Below are positions 1 through 5,286 of a stretch of 9,941 nucleotides of DNA, piece after piece. The stretch lies in NCBI GenBank assembly GCA_903862375.1, contig CAIOXR010000091.1, forward strand, positions 1 through 9,941, given 5' to 3'. Source of the stretch: an uncultured bacterium (lineage in GTDB: Bacteria; Patescibacteriota; Minisyncoccia; Phycocordibacterales; UBA9973). Numbering within the stretch: position 1 is the first letter of the stretch; each line of letters starts with the position of its first letter. A program made the position numbers and the translations under genes. Below the pieces are notes generated by a model. It worked only from the letters and a program-made list of their open reading frames with translations. It was not told where the DNA came from and did not search any database.

Positions 1-374
1 CTGTTGTGATAATATTTCTTTATGGAAATAAGCATTGAGAATAACAAGAATAGTAATGCCCCGATACTTGCAAAAGGTAAAGAGTCTGCAAGTGACAGTA
101 GATACTCTTTCCAGTAAGTTGCAAACAAACTTCCATCTGAAAAAATCAAAGAGACATACTGGAAGAATCCAGAAGAAGAAAATTGCTTTTTTGTATAAAA
201 AGTCATAAAAACAAAACCGCCTAAAGATAAAATCCCTATAATACCATAGACAAGAGATTGTATCTTTAGGCTTTTAGCCTGTTTTGTTTGTATTGCAGTC
301 CAAATATCACCTGAAAGTCGACTTTCAGGTTTTACATAGTCCTCCTTGAATAATTTTGATAATTTATCATTCAT
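1..374 (-). CDS. Membrane protein downstream of ECF sigma gene (putative anti-sigma-like), C-terminus cut by window edge
   Basis: An open frame reads from ATG at 374-372 to the left edge without a stop, giving 124 codons; the C-terminus lies outside the window. The first ~37 residues are hydrophilic and include a KPESR motif. A membrane helix follows at about 38-60, then a polar stretch (about 61-97), then a second helix at about 98-118 ending in positively charged residues. This is the second gene after an ECF sigma gene in the same orientation, and the short basic N-terminus followed by helices resembles the partner of the other sigma gene at 8215-8907, which has KPISR in the same region. 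Known ECF systems often pair sigma with a membrane anti-sigma factor; that role here is inferred from position only. No zinc-binding HxxxCxxC motif is visible in the part seen. A TATACA hexamer lies 7 nt before the ATG, and there is no Shine-Dalgarno sequence. Confidence 0.7.
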   Translation of the reverse strand, partial: MNDKLSKLFKEDYVKPESRLSGDIWTAIQTKQAKSLKIQSLVYGIIGILSLGGFVFMTFYTKKQFSSSGFFQYVSLIFSDGSLFATYWKEYLLSLADSLPFASIGALLFLLFSMLISIKKYYHN

Positions 375-397
375 ACAATAGTGTATACGAGACAACC

Positions 398-412
398 TGC
401 ACCTTTGGTGCA
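398..412. repeat. Short GC-containing hairpin TGCACC-TTT-GGTGCA
   Basis: A perfect 6-bp stem with a 3-nt loop sits about 24 nt upstream of the membrane-protein start at 374. It would fall in the 5' leader if transcription comes through from the sigma gene. It has no T-run on either side, so it is not a convincing terminator. It could be a small operator or mRNA structure. Confidence 0.45.
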
Positions 413-465
413 AATATATAAATCGTAATAAAATCGTCTTTTAAAAAAATATTTTAGTAGCTTTT

Positions 466-571
466 ATAAAAATAGCTCTCTTCAAAATGCACACAATAAA
501 ATTCTGCTGAATTTTTTGCTCCTACTCGGGCCGACGCCCTCCGTAAGGCATTTTTCAGAGACTATTTTTAT
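466..571 (-). repeat. Structured dispersed repeat, copy C (inverted, diverged)
   Basis: Outer arms 466-490 and 548-571 pair with each other: ATAAAAATAG with CTATTTTTAT at the outside and AAAATGC with GCATTTT at the inside. Read on the minus strand, the core (547-491) holds a hairpin GGGC-GTCG-GCCC, then GAG, then a second hairpin AAAATTC-AGCA-GAATTTT. Layout, loop and spacing match copies at 643-746 and 3759-3872, although the sequence has drifted. Stem 2 differs from the other copies at paired positions yet remains fully paired. A structured mobile repeat or RNA is inferred; no known family is recognised. Confidence 0.7.
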
Positions 572-642
572 TACAGCTTTATTTGCTCTTATTTGAGAAA
601 AGCTATTTGTAGAAATTTGTATAATAGTTACCACAAATCGTA

Positions 643-746
643 ATAAAATAGTCTTATCAAAGAGGCGTGCGCAAGCCTGTCGAGGCGAGCAATGAGGAAA
701 ATTTCAGCAGAAATTTATCCGGACTCTTTGAGAAGAGCTATTTTAT
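643..746 (+). repeat. Structured dispersed repeat, copy A
   Basis: Outer arms 643-664 and 724-746 form a near-continuous stem of about 21 bp: ATAAAATAG/CTATTTTAT, then TCTT/AAGA, then TCAAAGAG/CTCTTTGA, with one bulge and one mismatch. The 59-nt core (665-723) starts GCGTGCGCAA, has hairpin 1 GCCT-GTCG-AGGC (674-685), then GAGCAATGA, then hairpin 2 (696-720) with a GGA+AAATTTC stem, an AGCA tetraloop and one bulged A. The same 59-nt core length occurs at 3787-3845, with hairpin 1 changed to GGGC-GACG-GCCC, a compensated change. It lies just 31 bp past the end of the sigma gene and would fold in its 3' region on either strand. Confidence 0.8.
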
Positions 747-777
747 GAAGATTGACATAATAGTAATTACATAAAGT

Positions 778-1329
778 TTATATAATAGTTAATTTATCTT
801 TCAATATACAAAGTGCACGGTGGTGATAGCTCTTCACTGTATTAATAGGCTTACCTAAAACTTCCCCTATTTCTTTAAAAGTCATATCCTCTTGGTAATA
901 AAGAGTGAGGACTAATTTATAATTATTTGGAAGCTCGCTCACAAGTTTATATAATTCTTTCTTATCTTGTATATTATTTAAAATCTCATCTGGTAGTAGT
1001 GCATCATCTTCTATACTCTCTGCAAAGTTTTCTTCTTCTTTATCTAAGCTTGAGAAAAGTACCATTTTCTTTTTCCTTAAAAAGTCAGTAATAGTATTCC
1101 TAGCAATTACAAAAAGCCAAGTTTTGAATTGCGCTTTATCATTATCAAAATTCTTTAAATTTTTCCAAACTTTTATGAAAACTTCTTGAGTCACATCGGG
1201 AGCATTATCAATACCCACAAATCGAATAGTGAAGTTATATATAGATGAAGTGTACTTATCTATCAGCATTTTTAAAGCATCTTGTTCTCCTTTAAGATAT
1301 TTATTTATAAGTTCATAGTCTTCTTCCAT
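778..1329 (-). CDS. ECF-type RNA polymerase sigma factor (sigma-70 family), left copy
   Basis: This 183-residue protein has the two-domain ECF layout. Region 2 spans roughly residues 8-88, including the -10-melting/core-binding segment DVTQEVFIKVWKNL (about 45-58), the FKTWLFVIARN stretch (about 68-78) and a basic end FLRKKK. Region 4 spans about 122-180, with LPNNYKLVLTLYYQEDMTF and a helix-turn-helix EIGEVLGKPINTVKS. It should direct RNA polymerase to a small alternative regulon, acting in the cytoplasm. The start is ATG at 1329, with TATATT six bases upstream and no Shine-Dalgarno sequence. The next gene in the same direction (374-1) is a membrane protein that may restrain it, but repeat DNA separates the two. 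The upstream region carries AAGGGTAT (1372-1365), part of the box found near the other sigma gene. Family assignment is secure; regulon and signal are unknown. Confidence 0.93.
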   Translation of the reverse strand: MEEDYELINKYLKGEQDALKMLIDKYTSSIYNFTIRFVGIDNAPDVTQEVFIKVWKNLKNFDNDKAQFKTWLFVIARNTITDFLRKKKMVLFSSLDKEEENFAESIEDDALLPDEILNNIQDKKELYKLVSELPNNYKLVLTLYYQEDMTFKEIGEVLGKPINTVKSYHHRALCILKDKLTII

Positions 1330-1335
1330 ATATCT

Positions 1336-1372
1336 AATATACTACTAAACTAGTAATATAAAAAATACCCTT
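1336..1372 (-). promoter_or_regulatory. Probable promoter region of the left sigma gene
   Basis: On the minus strand, TATATT at 1341-1336 is followed by six bases and then ATG, suggesting a leaderless start. A second TATATT is at 1360-1355. Further up, AAGGGTAT (1372-1365) resembles the TTAAGGGTATAA half of the 18-bp box upstream of the right-hand sigma gene. No good -35 hexamer is seen. Which hexamer is used cannot be told from sequence. Confidence 0.4.
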
Positions 1373-1385
1373 TAAATATGGATTC

Positions 1386-1402
1386 ATTTTTATGATAAAA
1401 AT
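1386..1402. repeat. 17-bp AT palindrome ATTTTTAT-G-ATAAAAAT
   Basis: A perfect palindrome around the central base 1394 sits in the 79-bp gap between pduO and the sigma gene, 6 nt past the pduO stop. It could be a weak hairpin at the pduO 3' end or an operator for the sigma gene. AT-only palindromes arise easily in such DNA, so the call is weak. Confidence 0.3.
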
Positions 1403-1408
1403 TAGCAA

Positions 1409-2020
1409 TTATTTATTATATTTAGGGTGCTCCTCAGGTATAATAGATAATATATAATTCGCATACCGAGAAAGTGCAAATAATACCGATGAAAGACGAT
1501 TCAAATACGCAACTGTAACTTTACCTATTTTCTTTCCACCTCCGTCTACCACACTGACTATTCTTCTCTCGCATCTTCGAGCCAAAGTCCTTGTATAATC
1601 AAGCTTCGCACTTAATACACTTCCACCTGAAATAGTGAAAGATGTAATAGGTGGTAGAAGAATACTTATGTGTTTAATAATATTCTCTATTTTTATTAAA
1701 TCACCTTTTTTGACTGTCATCGGTGAGCCAGCTACTTCAGCCTGAATGATAAATAAAGTCTGCTGTATATCACTTAAAATACTGCTGAATAATACTTTCT
1801 TTTTATTATTCACTGTTATCTTCATCTGCTCTTGATTCGCATATACTTTCACAATACCGATATAAGCATTGAGCTCGTCTAAAACTCCCAAAGCCTCTAT
1901 AATATTTGCACTTTTTGAAATTCTCCCCTGATCGCAATGGAAAAGAGTCGTGGTCCCCATATCCCCTTTACCTGTATATAAGATATTTTTCTTATCCATA
2001 ATTTTATTATCCTTTTCCAT
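1409..2020 (-). CDS. PduO-type cob(I)alamin adenosyltransferase (ATP:corrinoid adenosyltransferase)
   Basis: This enzyme transfers the adenosyl group of ATP to cob(I)alamin, making adenosylcobalamin in the cytoplasm. The family hallmarks are present: an N-terminal TGKGDMGTTTLF (about residues 16-27), ALGVLDELNAYIG (about 43-55), an ISGGS turn, the ATP-site helix TRTLARRCERRIV (about 143-155) and the YLNRLSSVLFALSR helix near the C-terminus. The usual NRLSD motif reads NRLSS here. Length (203 residues) suits the family. ATG at 2020 is preferred because TATAAT lies exactly six bases upstream; an internal ATG at 1999 would also keep the fold. No cobalamin synthesis or salvage gene, B12-dependent enzyme or cobalamin riboswitch is visible nearby. 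In a reduced genome the likely consumer is a class II ribonucleotide reductase elsewhere, which is inference. Confidence 0.9.
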   Translation of the reverse strand: MEKDNKIMDKKNILYTGKGDMGTTTLFHCDQGRISKSANIIEALGVLDELNAYIGIVKVYANQEQMKITVNNKKKVLFSSILSDIQQTLFIIQAEVAGSPMTVKKGDLIKIENIIKHISILLPPITSFTISGGSVLSAKLDYTRTLARRCERRIVSVVDGGGKKIGKVTVAYLNRLSSVLFALSRYANYILSIIPEEHPKYNK

Positions 2021-2026
2021 ATGAGT

Positions 2027-2054
2027 ATTATAGCAATATTATGAAATTTGACAA
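2027..2054 (-). promoter_or_regulatory. Promoter of pduO-type gene, likely leaderless
   Basis: On the minus strand, TTGTCA (2054-2049), a 16-bp spacer and TATAAT (2032-2027) preceded by TGC (extended -10) make a near-consensus sigma-70 promoter. Only six bases (ACTCAT) separate the hexamer from ATG at 2020, so transcription should begin at or next to the start codon. Confidence 0.7.
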
Positions 2055-2075
2055 AAATTTTAAATTTGCTAAGTT
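2048..2075 (+). promoter_or_regulatory. Possible tRNA promoter
   Basis: A perfect TTGACA (2048-2053) lies 33 bp before the tRNA start. With a 16-bp spacer the -10 would be TAAGTT (2070-2075), which is poor; TTATTA at 2074-2079 needs a long spacer. The -35 overlaps the -35 of the divergent pduO promoter (2049-2054). Confidence 0.4.
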
Positions 2076-2086
2076 ATTAATAATAT

Positions 2087-2160
2087 TGTTCCATAACTCA
2101 GTTGGTAGAGTGAGTCCCCTCGGAAGGACTAAGTCGCAGGTTCGAGTCCTGTTGGAGCAA
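2087..2160 (+). tRNA. tRNA, best read as tRNA-Pro (CGG), with an 8-nt anticodon loop
   Basis: A cloverleaf folds by hand. The acceptor stem is 2087-2093 with 2153-2159 (7 bp, one wobble). The D arm is ACTC/GAGT with loop AGTTGGTA, and the anticodon stem is AGTCC (2113-2117) with GGACT (2126-2130). The variable region is AAGTC, and the T arm is GCAGG/CCTGT with loop TTCGAGT. The anticodon loop is CCTCGGAA, one base longer than normal. Placing the invariant T33 at 2120 gives anticodon CGG at 2121-2123, read as proline. The first pair is U1-A72, not the C1-G72 usual in bacterial proline tRNA, so identity is uncertain. The discriminator is A2160 and CCA is not encoded (CGA follows). It is the only plus-strand gene here. 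Confidence 0.8.
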
Positions 2161-2162
2161 CG

Positions 2163-2180
2163 ACCTTCCATTATGAAGGT
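2163..2180. repeat. Small hairpin ACCTTC-CATTAT-GAAGGT after the tRNA
   Basis: A 6-bp stem with a 6-nt loop begins three bases past the discriminator base. It lies in the tRNA 3' trailer and may guide 3'-end processing or just precede the terminator. Confidence 0.4.
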
Positions 2181-2192
2181 AAAATATAAAAT

Positions 2193-2230
2193 GCGTATAG
2201 GTGATTAACTTCATCTATGCGCTATTTTTT
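2193..2230 (+). terminator. Rho-independent terminator of the tRNA, also placed to end the pyrD transcript
   Basis: A 12-bp stem GCGTATAGGTGA (2193-2204) with TCATCTATGCGC (2211-2222) contains two G-T type pairs and a 6-nt loop. It is followed by TATTTTTT (2223-2230). On the minus strand the same stem follows the pyrD stop directly and is followed by ATTTTATATTTT, so it can work in both directions. Confidence 0.8.
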
Positions 2231-3344
2231 ACCTATAATATTTCCCCACCGCTTCACTTATATTCTGATAACCATCTTTTTTTATTAAGACTGCTAATTC
2301 TTTATTTATATTTCCTATCACACTTGGACCTTCGTACACCATCCCTGTAATCATCTGAACTAAACTTGCACCTCTCTTTATTTTCTCATAAGCATCAACA
2401 CCTGTAAATATTCCCCCACAACCTACAATAGTAAATCTATCTTTATACTTTTTATAAACTTCAGTTATAAGGTTATTGGAAAGTTCTTCTGTAGGTTTAC
2501 CACTGAAGTTCCCTCTGCCTGCACTTTCTACTTCTTGTCTATCAAAATTCTTATTACTTCTATCCTTCACTAAGTTTGCAAATATAAAACCTTTCACCCA
2601 TTTATAATTATTGGCAACTTCACAAAGAGCTAAAGTTTCTTCCACTTCTTTTTCTAAATACATTTTAATAAATAATGGTTTGTTGATATTTAAATACGAA
2701 AGCTTATTCAAGAGAATAGCAAAACCAACAGGATCATCGAACTTCTCTTTTAAATTATCTACATTTATAAGATTTGGACATGAGATATTTAATTCATAAT
2801 AATCAAAATAATCTACTCTCAATACTCTTTCAAAAGAAGAGTAAATATCTTCTACCATATCCTCTATCTTTTTATAGACTCTGTTTGTCGAGCCAATACT
2901 GATACCTAGGGGGATACTTTCTTTCCTTTTAGATCTGACTTTTTCTAGTACCTTATCTATACCTCTACTTTTAAAGCCTTTATTCACAAGTAGAGATTTG
3001 GATTTAGGAAGTCGTCCAAGCATCGGCAGTGGGTTACCTTCATATGGTAGATAAGTCACTGTGCCGATAGTGTGCCAACCAAAACCAATAGAAGGTAGTA
3101 TATCTATAAGATCTGCATCGTAATCAAAACCAGCCGCAAGGCCTACAGGGTTTAGGAAAGAGATATCTAAAACTTTTTGTTTTAATATTTCATCTTTGTA
3201 AATAAAGACTGAATTGAAAAACTTTTTTATTATATTTTCACGTCCAAAAATATTACCTGTTTTAAGGAAAAGATTGTGTATATCATCAGCCGGAAATTTA
3301 AAAAGAATTGGCTTAATAATTTTTCGATAAATAAATCCGATCAT
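2229..3344 (-). CDS. pyrD: Dihydroorotate dehydrogenase, class 2-like, with altered active-site residues
   Basis: This is an FMN protein of de novo pyrimidine synthesis, oxidising dihydroorotate to orotate. Class 2 (quinone-linked, membrane-associated) is indicated by the basic, hydrophobic N-terminal extension (residues 1-50) before NPVGLAAGF (65-73), by IGTVT...GNPLP (93-107), and by the C-terminal SGKP (281-284), VGCGGIFTG and GASLVQ flavin-phosphate segments. Length 371 suits class 2. Unusually, the catalytic-base motif reads NISCPN (186-191), with Cys189 where class 2 enzymes have Ser; Cys is typical of class 1. By alignment to the E. coli enzyme from memory, Lys66 of the DK motif is Tyr75 and Asn111 of GFNN is Lys125, while the Asn residues of NISxPN and Asn257 are kept. 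It starts 1 nt after the cupin stop, so it is probably cotranscribed and coupled. Other pyrimidine genes are not in the window. Confidence 0.85.
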   Translation of the reverse strand: MIGFIYRKIIKPILFKFPADDIHNLFLKTGNIFGRENIIKKFFNSVFIYKDEILKQKVLDISFLNPVGLAAGFDYDADLIDILPSIGFGWHTIGTVTYLPYEGNPLPMLGRLPKSKSLLVNKGFKSRGIDKVLEKVRSKRKESIPLGISIGSTNRVYKKIEDMVEDIYSSFERVLRVDYFDYYELNISCPNLINVDNLKEKFDDPVGFAILLNKLSYLNINKPLFIKMYLEKEVEETLALCEVANNYKWVKGFIFANLVKDRSNKNFDRQEVESAGRGNFSGKPTEELSNNLITEVYKKYKDRFTIVGCGGIFTGVDAYEKIKRGASLVQMITGMVYEGPSVIGNINKELAVLIKKDGYQNISEAVGKYYR

Positions 3345-3345
3345 A

Positions 3346-3741
3346 TTACTCTGTTGTTACTCCGTCGAATTCTGCTTCATTCTCTACTGCCTCTTTCTTT
3401 GTAGTACGAACGATACCATCTTTATGATGAGCAGGACTATAAATAGTATAAAGCTTTAGTCCTTTATCTCCAGCAATTACATTATGATCCGCTCCGCAAG
3501 GCACTACTACAGCATCACCATCTGAAACAGTGTATTCAGCCTCGTTAATAATAACCTTACCATCGCCTTGTTCAAAACGGAAGAATTGGTCGTTGTCAGG
3601 ATGTACTTCCATTCCGATCTCTTCATTTGGAGCCAAGCTCATAAGTACAAGCTGACAGTGCTCCCCTGTATACAATACCTTACGGAAATTATTATTCTCT
3701 GTCGTTAAGCTTTCAATATTTTCTTTAAATCCTTTTTTCAT
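3346..3741 (-). CDS. Small single-domain cupin protein
   Basis: This 131-residue beta-barrel protein has cupin motif 1 around residues 42-62 (EIGMEVHPDNDQFFRFEQGDG) and motif 2 around 75-88 (GDAVVVPCGADHNV). The likely metal ligands are His47, a Gln/Glu of motif 1 and His86. It ends in an acidic tail. Similar stand-alone cupins are often annotated as mannose-6-phosphate isomerase-like, but the lack of any catalytic isomerase domain means no reaction can be given. Its stop is one base before the pyrD ATG, so the two form an operon; a functional link with pyrimidine synthesis is not obvious. The promoter region would include the left arm of structured repeat copy B, 17 bp upstream of the start. 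ATATATG is the start context and no Shine-Dalgarno sequence is seen. Confidence 0.85.
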   Translation of the reverse strand: MKKGFKENIESLTTENNNFRKVLYTGEHCQLVLMSLAPNEEIGMEVHPDNDQFFRFEQGDGKVIINEAEYTVSDGDAVVVPCGADHNVIAGDKGLKLYTIYSPAHHKDGIVRTTKKEAVENEAEFDGVTTE

Positions 3742-3758
3742 ATATTTTGTGTATTAAT

Positions 3759-3872
3759 AATTATTTTAAATAATTTTATCGGCGGGGCGTGCGCAAGGGC
3801 GACGGCCCGAGCAATGAGGAAAATTTCAGCAGAAATTTATCCGGACCCGACGAGGAAATTATTAAAATAATT
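3759..3872 (+). repeat. Structured dispersed repeat, copy B
   Basis: Outer arms 3759-3786 and 3846-3872 pair: AATTATTTTAA... with ...TTAAAATAATT outside, and GGG with CCC inside, with a few mismatches. The arm sequence is unrelated to that of copy A, yet the arms again pair with each other. The 59-nt core (3787-3845) matches copy A almost exactly except hairpin 1, GGGC-GACG-GCCC (3797-3808) instead of GCCT-GTCG-AGGC. Hairpin 2 with the AGCA loop is identical. It occupies the gap between the zwf end and the cupin start and may fold in the leader of the cupin mRNA. Confidence 0.8.
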
Positions 3873-3884
3873 AATGCAGTTACA

Positions 3885-3948
3885 AATTTTTCTACCCAAG
3901 GCTTTGCCTTTGGGCTCTCTTTAAGGCAAGGCCTTCGTCCAAAAAATT
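3885..3948. repeat. Long imperfect inverted repeat after zwf
   Basis: Arms 3885-3910 and 3923-3948 (26 bp each) share AATTTTT outside and AAGGC.TTGCCTT inside, with a 12-nt centre. It begins 4 bp past the zwf stop, where an operon terminator is expected, but a U-run after the stem is missing on the minus strand (GGGTAGAAAAATTTG follows). A shorter nested hairpin, CCCAAGGC...GCCTTTGGG (3895-3914), is also possible. It may protect the mRNA 3' end or be another dispersed element. Confidence 0.55.
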
Positions 3949-3951
3949 CTA

Positions 3952-5283
3952 TTAATTAATAATCTCACTAATTATACTACCTTTCTTATAAATTATTAAA
4001 TCATAAGTCGAAGTAGCCCACTTTTTCTGCAAACCATCAAGTATTCTCCACGTTTCTATGACTTCTTCACTAGTTGTAAATAGGCTATGATCTCCATTCA
4101 TAGCATTGAAAAGCACCTGCTCATACGCTTCAGGAAGTGCAATATAGTGATCTTTAAATGAGAAGTTCAGAACGTGTTTACTTACCTGATGCTCATAACC
4201 AGGACGCTTCGCCCAGACTGAAAACGATATACCCTCATCTGGTTGAAGTCTTAACAATAATTCATTCGATTCATGATCATGACCTTTTTTATAAAATATT
4301 TTTATCTCTGTATATTTATCTTTTAGAGCTTTACCTGTTGTAAGATTAATATGCACCCCTTCCCACTTTGGATCACTAGACTCTAAATCCACAGAAGCAA
4401 AAGTCTCTATCATACTTGAAGGGTTACTAACTTCTTCACGGTAACCACTATACTGACCACGCTTAGTATTACTTGTATGTGATTCACCTTCTTTCACTTT
4501 CAAATGCTTTAAAGCTTTATATCGCAAAAGTGGTACTTGGTCTAAATGATCTTCATCTGGCATATCCATAAGCGTAAGGGCGAGTAACTGAAGTAAGTGA
4601 CTCTGTATCATTTCACGCAAAGCTCCCGTCTGCTCATAAAAGCTTACTCTCCCCTCTATACCCAACTTTTCACTTACAGTGACTTCAATCTTATCTATAA
4701 AATCTTTATTCCAAGTTCTTTTAAATAATGAATTCCCATTACGAAAGACAATAATATTCTGAGCTGTCTCTTTCGCTAAGAAGTGATCAATACGATAGAC
4801 TTGCTCTGGACGAAAATATTTATCTATATGATCCACGAGCTCAGTCGCACTAACTAGATCTGTACCAAAAGGTTTCTCAAGTAGTAGCTTTGTCCCCTTC
4901 ATCTCTCCTAATCCAGATTTGCCGATTAGCTCTATAATACTTTTAGAAACATTCGGTGGAACAGAAAGATAAAATAAATACTCAGTAGAAGATCCAAAAT
5001 CATTCTCTATCTCTCCTAGATGAATTTTTAATTTATCATAATCAATACTACTCTCCAAATCCATTTCAAATAATTCTGTATTGAATAAAATATAATCTTT
5101 ATTATCTGTAAATTCTAAAAGGTCTGCAACTTTTACTCCTGATTGTCTGGTTATCCCTACTATCTTAAACTGCTCAGGGATCATACCAGTACTCGCTATC
5201 TGTCCTATAGCAGGAAGGAGCTTCCTTTTTGATAAGTCGCCCGTCACACCTATTATTATTAAAATTGTAGATTTATTATTCAT
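3952..5283 (-). CDS. zwf: Glucose-6-phosphate dehydrogenase
   Basis: The enzyme oxidises glucose-6-phosphate to 6-phosphogluconolactone with NADP+ (the first step of the oxidative pentose-phosphate pathway). The nucleotide-binding N-terminus IGVTGDLSKRKLLPA (residues 11-25) is followed by ITRQS, where Arg46 matches the residue that contacts the NADP 2'-phosphate in the Leuconostoc enzyme. The substrate signature RIDHFLAKE is at 164-172 and the catalytic-base His229 is in EMIQSHLLQ, 58 residues after Lys171 as in the human enzyme. At 443 residues it is somewhat shorter than the usual 480-510, mainly in the C-terminal domain. It is last in the operon pgl-gnd-zwf, starting 3 nt after the gnd stop with ATATATG and no Shine-Dalgarno sequence. 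All key residues are present, so it is expected to be active. Confidence 0.96.
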   Translation of the reverse strand: MNNKSTILIIIGVTGDLSKRKLLPAIGQIASTGMIPEQFKIVGITRQSGVKVADLLEFTDNKDYILFNTELFEMDLESSIDYDKLKIHLGEIENDFGSSTEYLFYLSVPPNVSKSIIELIGKSGLGEMKGTKLLLEKPFGTDLVSATELVDHIDKYFRPEQVYRIDHFLAKETAQNIIVFRNGNSLFKRTWNKDFIDKIEVTVSEKLGIEGRVSFYEQTGALREMIQSHLLQLLALTLMDMPDEDHLDQVPLLRYKALKHLKVKEGESHTSNTKRGQYSGYREEVSNPSSMIETFASVDLESSDPKWEGVHINLTTGKALKDKYTEIKIFYKKGHDHESNELLLRLQPDEGISFSVWAKRPGYEHQVSKHVLNFSFKDHYIALPEAYEQVLFNAMNGDHSLFTTSEEVIETWRILDGLQKKWATSTYDLIIYKKGSIISEIIN

Positions 5284-5286
5284 ATA

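Larger units (their letters stand above)
420..770. repeat. Composite repeat block: degenerate tandem duplication enclosing structured repeat copies
   Basis: This fills most of the 403-bp gap between the membrane protein and the sigma gene. AAATCGTAATAAAAT occurs at 420-434 and again at 635-649. The segment 594-634 (starting GAGAAAAGCTATTTG) resembles 729-769 (starting GAGAAGAGCTATTTTA), with both continuing into ATAATAGT. The block therefore reads as two tandem, diverged units. Unit 1 (420-634) carries the inverted structured copy 466-571 in its middle; unit 2 (635-769) carries the direct copy 643-746. No convincing coding frame was seen in the block. Confidence 0.6.

Noticed and set aside
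466..571. Ordinary rho-independent terminators for the structured repeat copies
   Set aside because: The copies occur in both orientations relative to the genes, carry a conserved branched core between the arms and lack a consistent U-run, unlike the simple hairpins at 2193-2230 and 7621-7650.
692..747. Micro-ORF starting MRKISAEIYPD in copy A, also found in copy B of the structured repeat
   Set aside because: The shared peptide follows from the shared repeat core. Past the core the two frames diverge completely, base changes track pairing rather than codon positions, and copy C does not keep the frame.
420..770. CRISPR array
   Set aside because: The repeats are inverted and nested, of unequal spacing and with pairing arms; there are no regular spacers and no cas genes.
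2021..2086. Cobalamin riboswitch upstream of the adenosyltransferase
   Set aside because: The promoter lies only six bases before the ATG, leaving no leader, and no B12-box-like sequence was seen.
2611..2799. 62-residue plus-strand frame inside pyrD
   Set aside because: It lies fully antisense to a gene with clear family motifs and shows no recognisable domain.
4158..4343. 61-residue plus-strand frame inside zwf
   Set aside because: It is antisense to the conserved C-terminal part of glucose-6-phosphate dehydrogenase, with no supporting signal.
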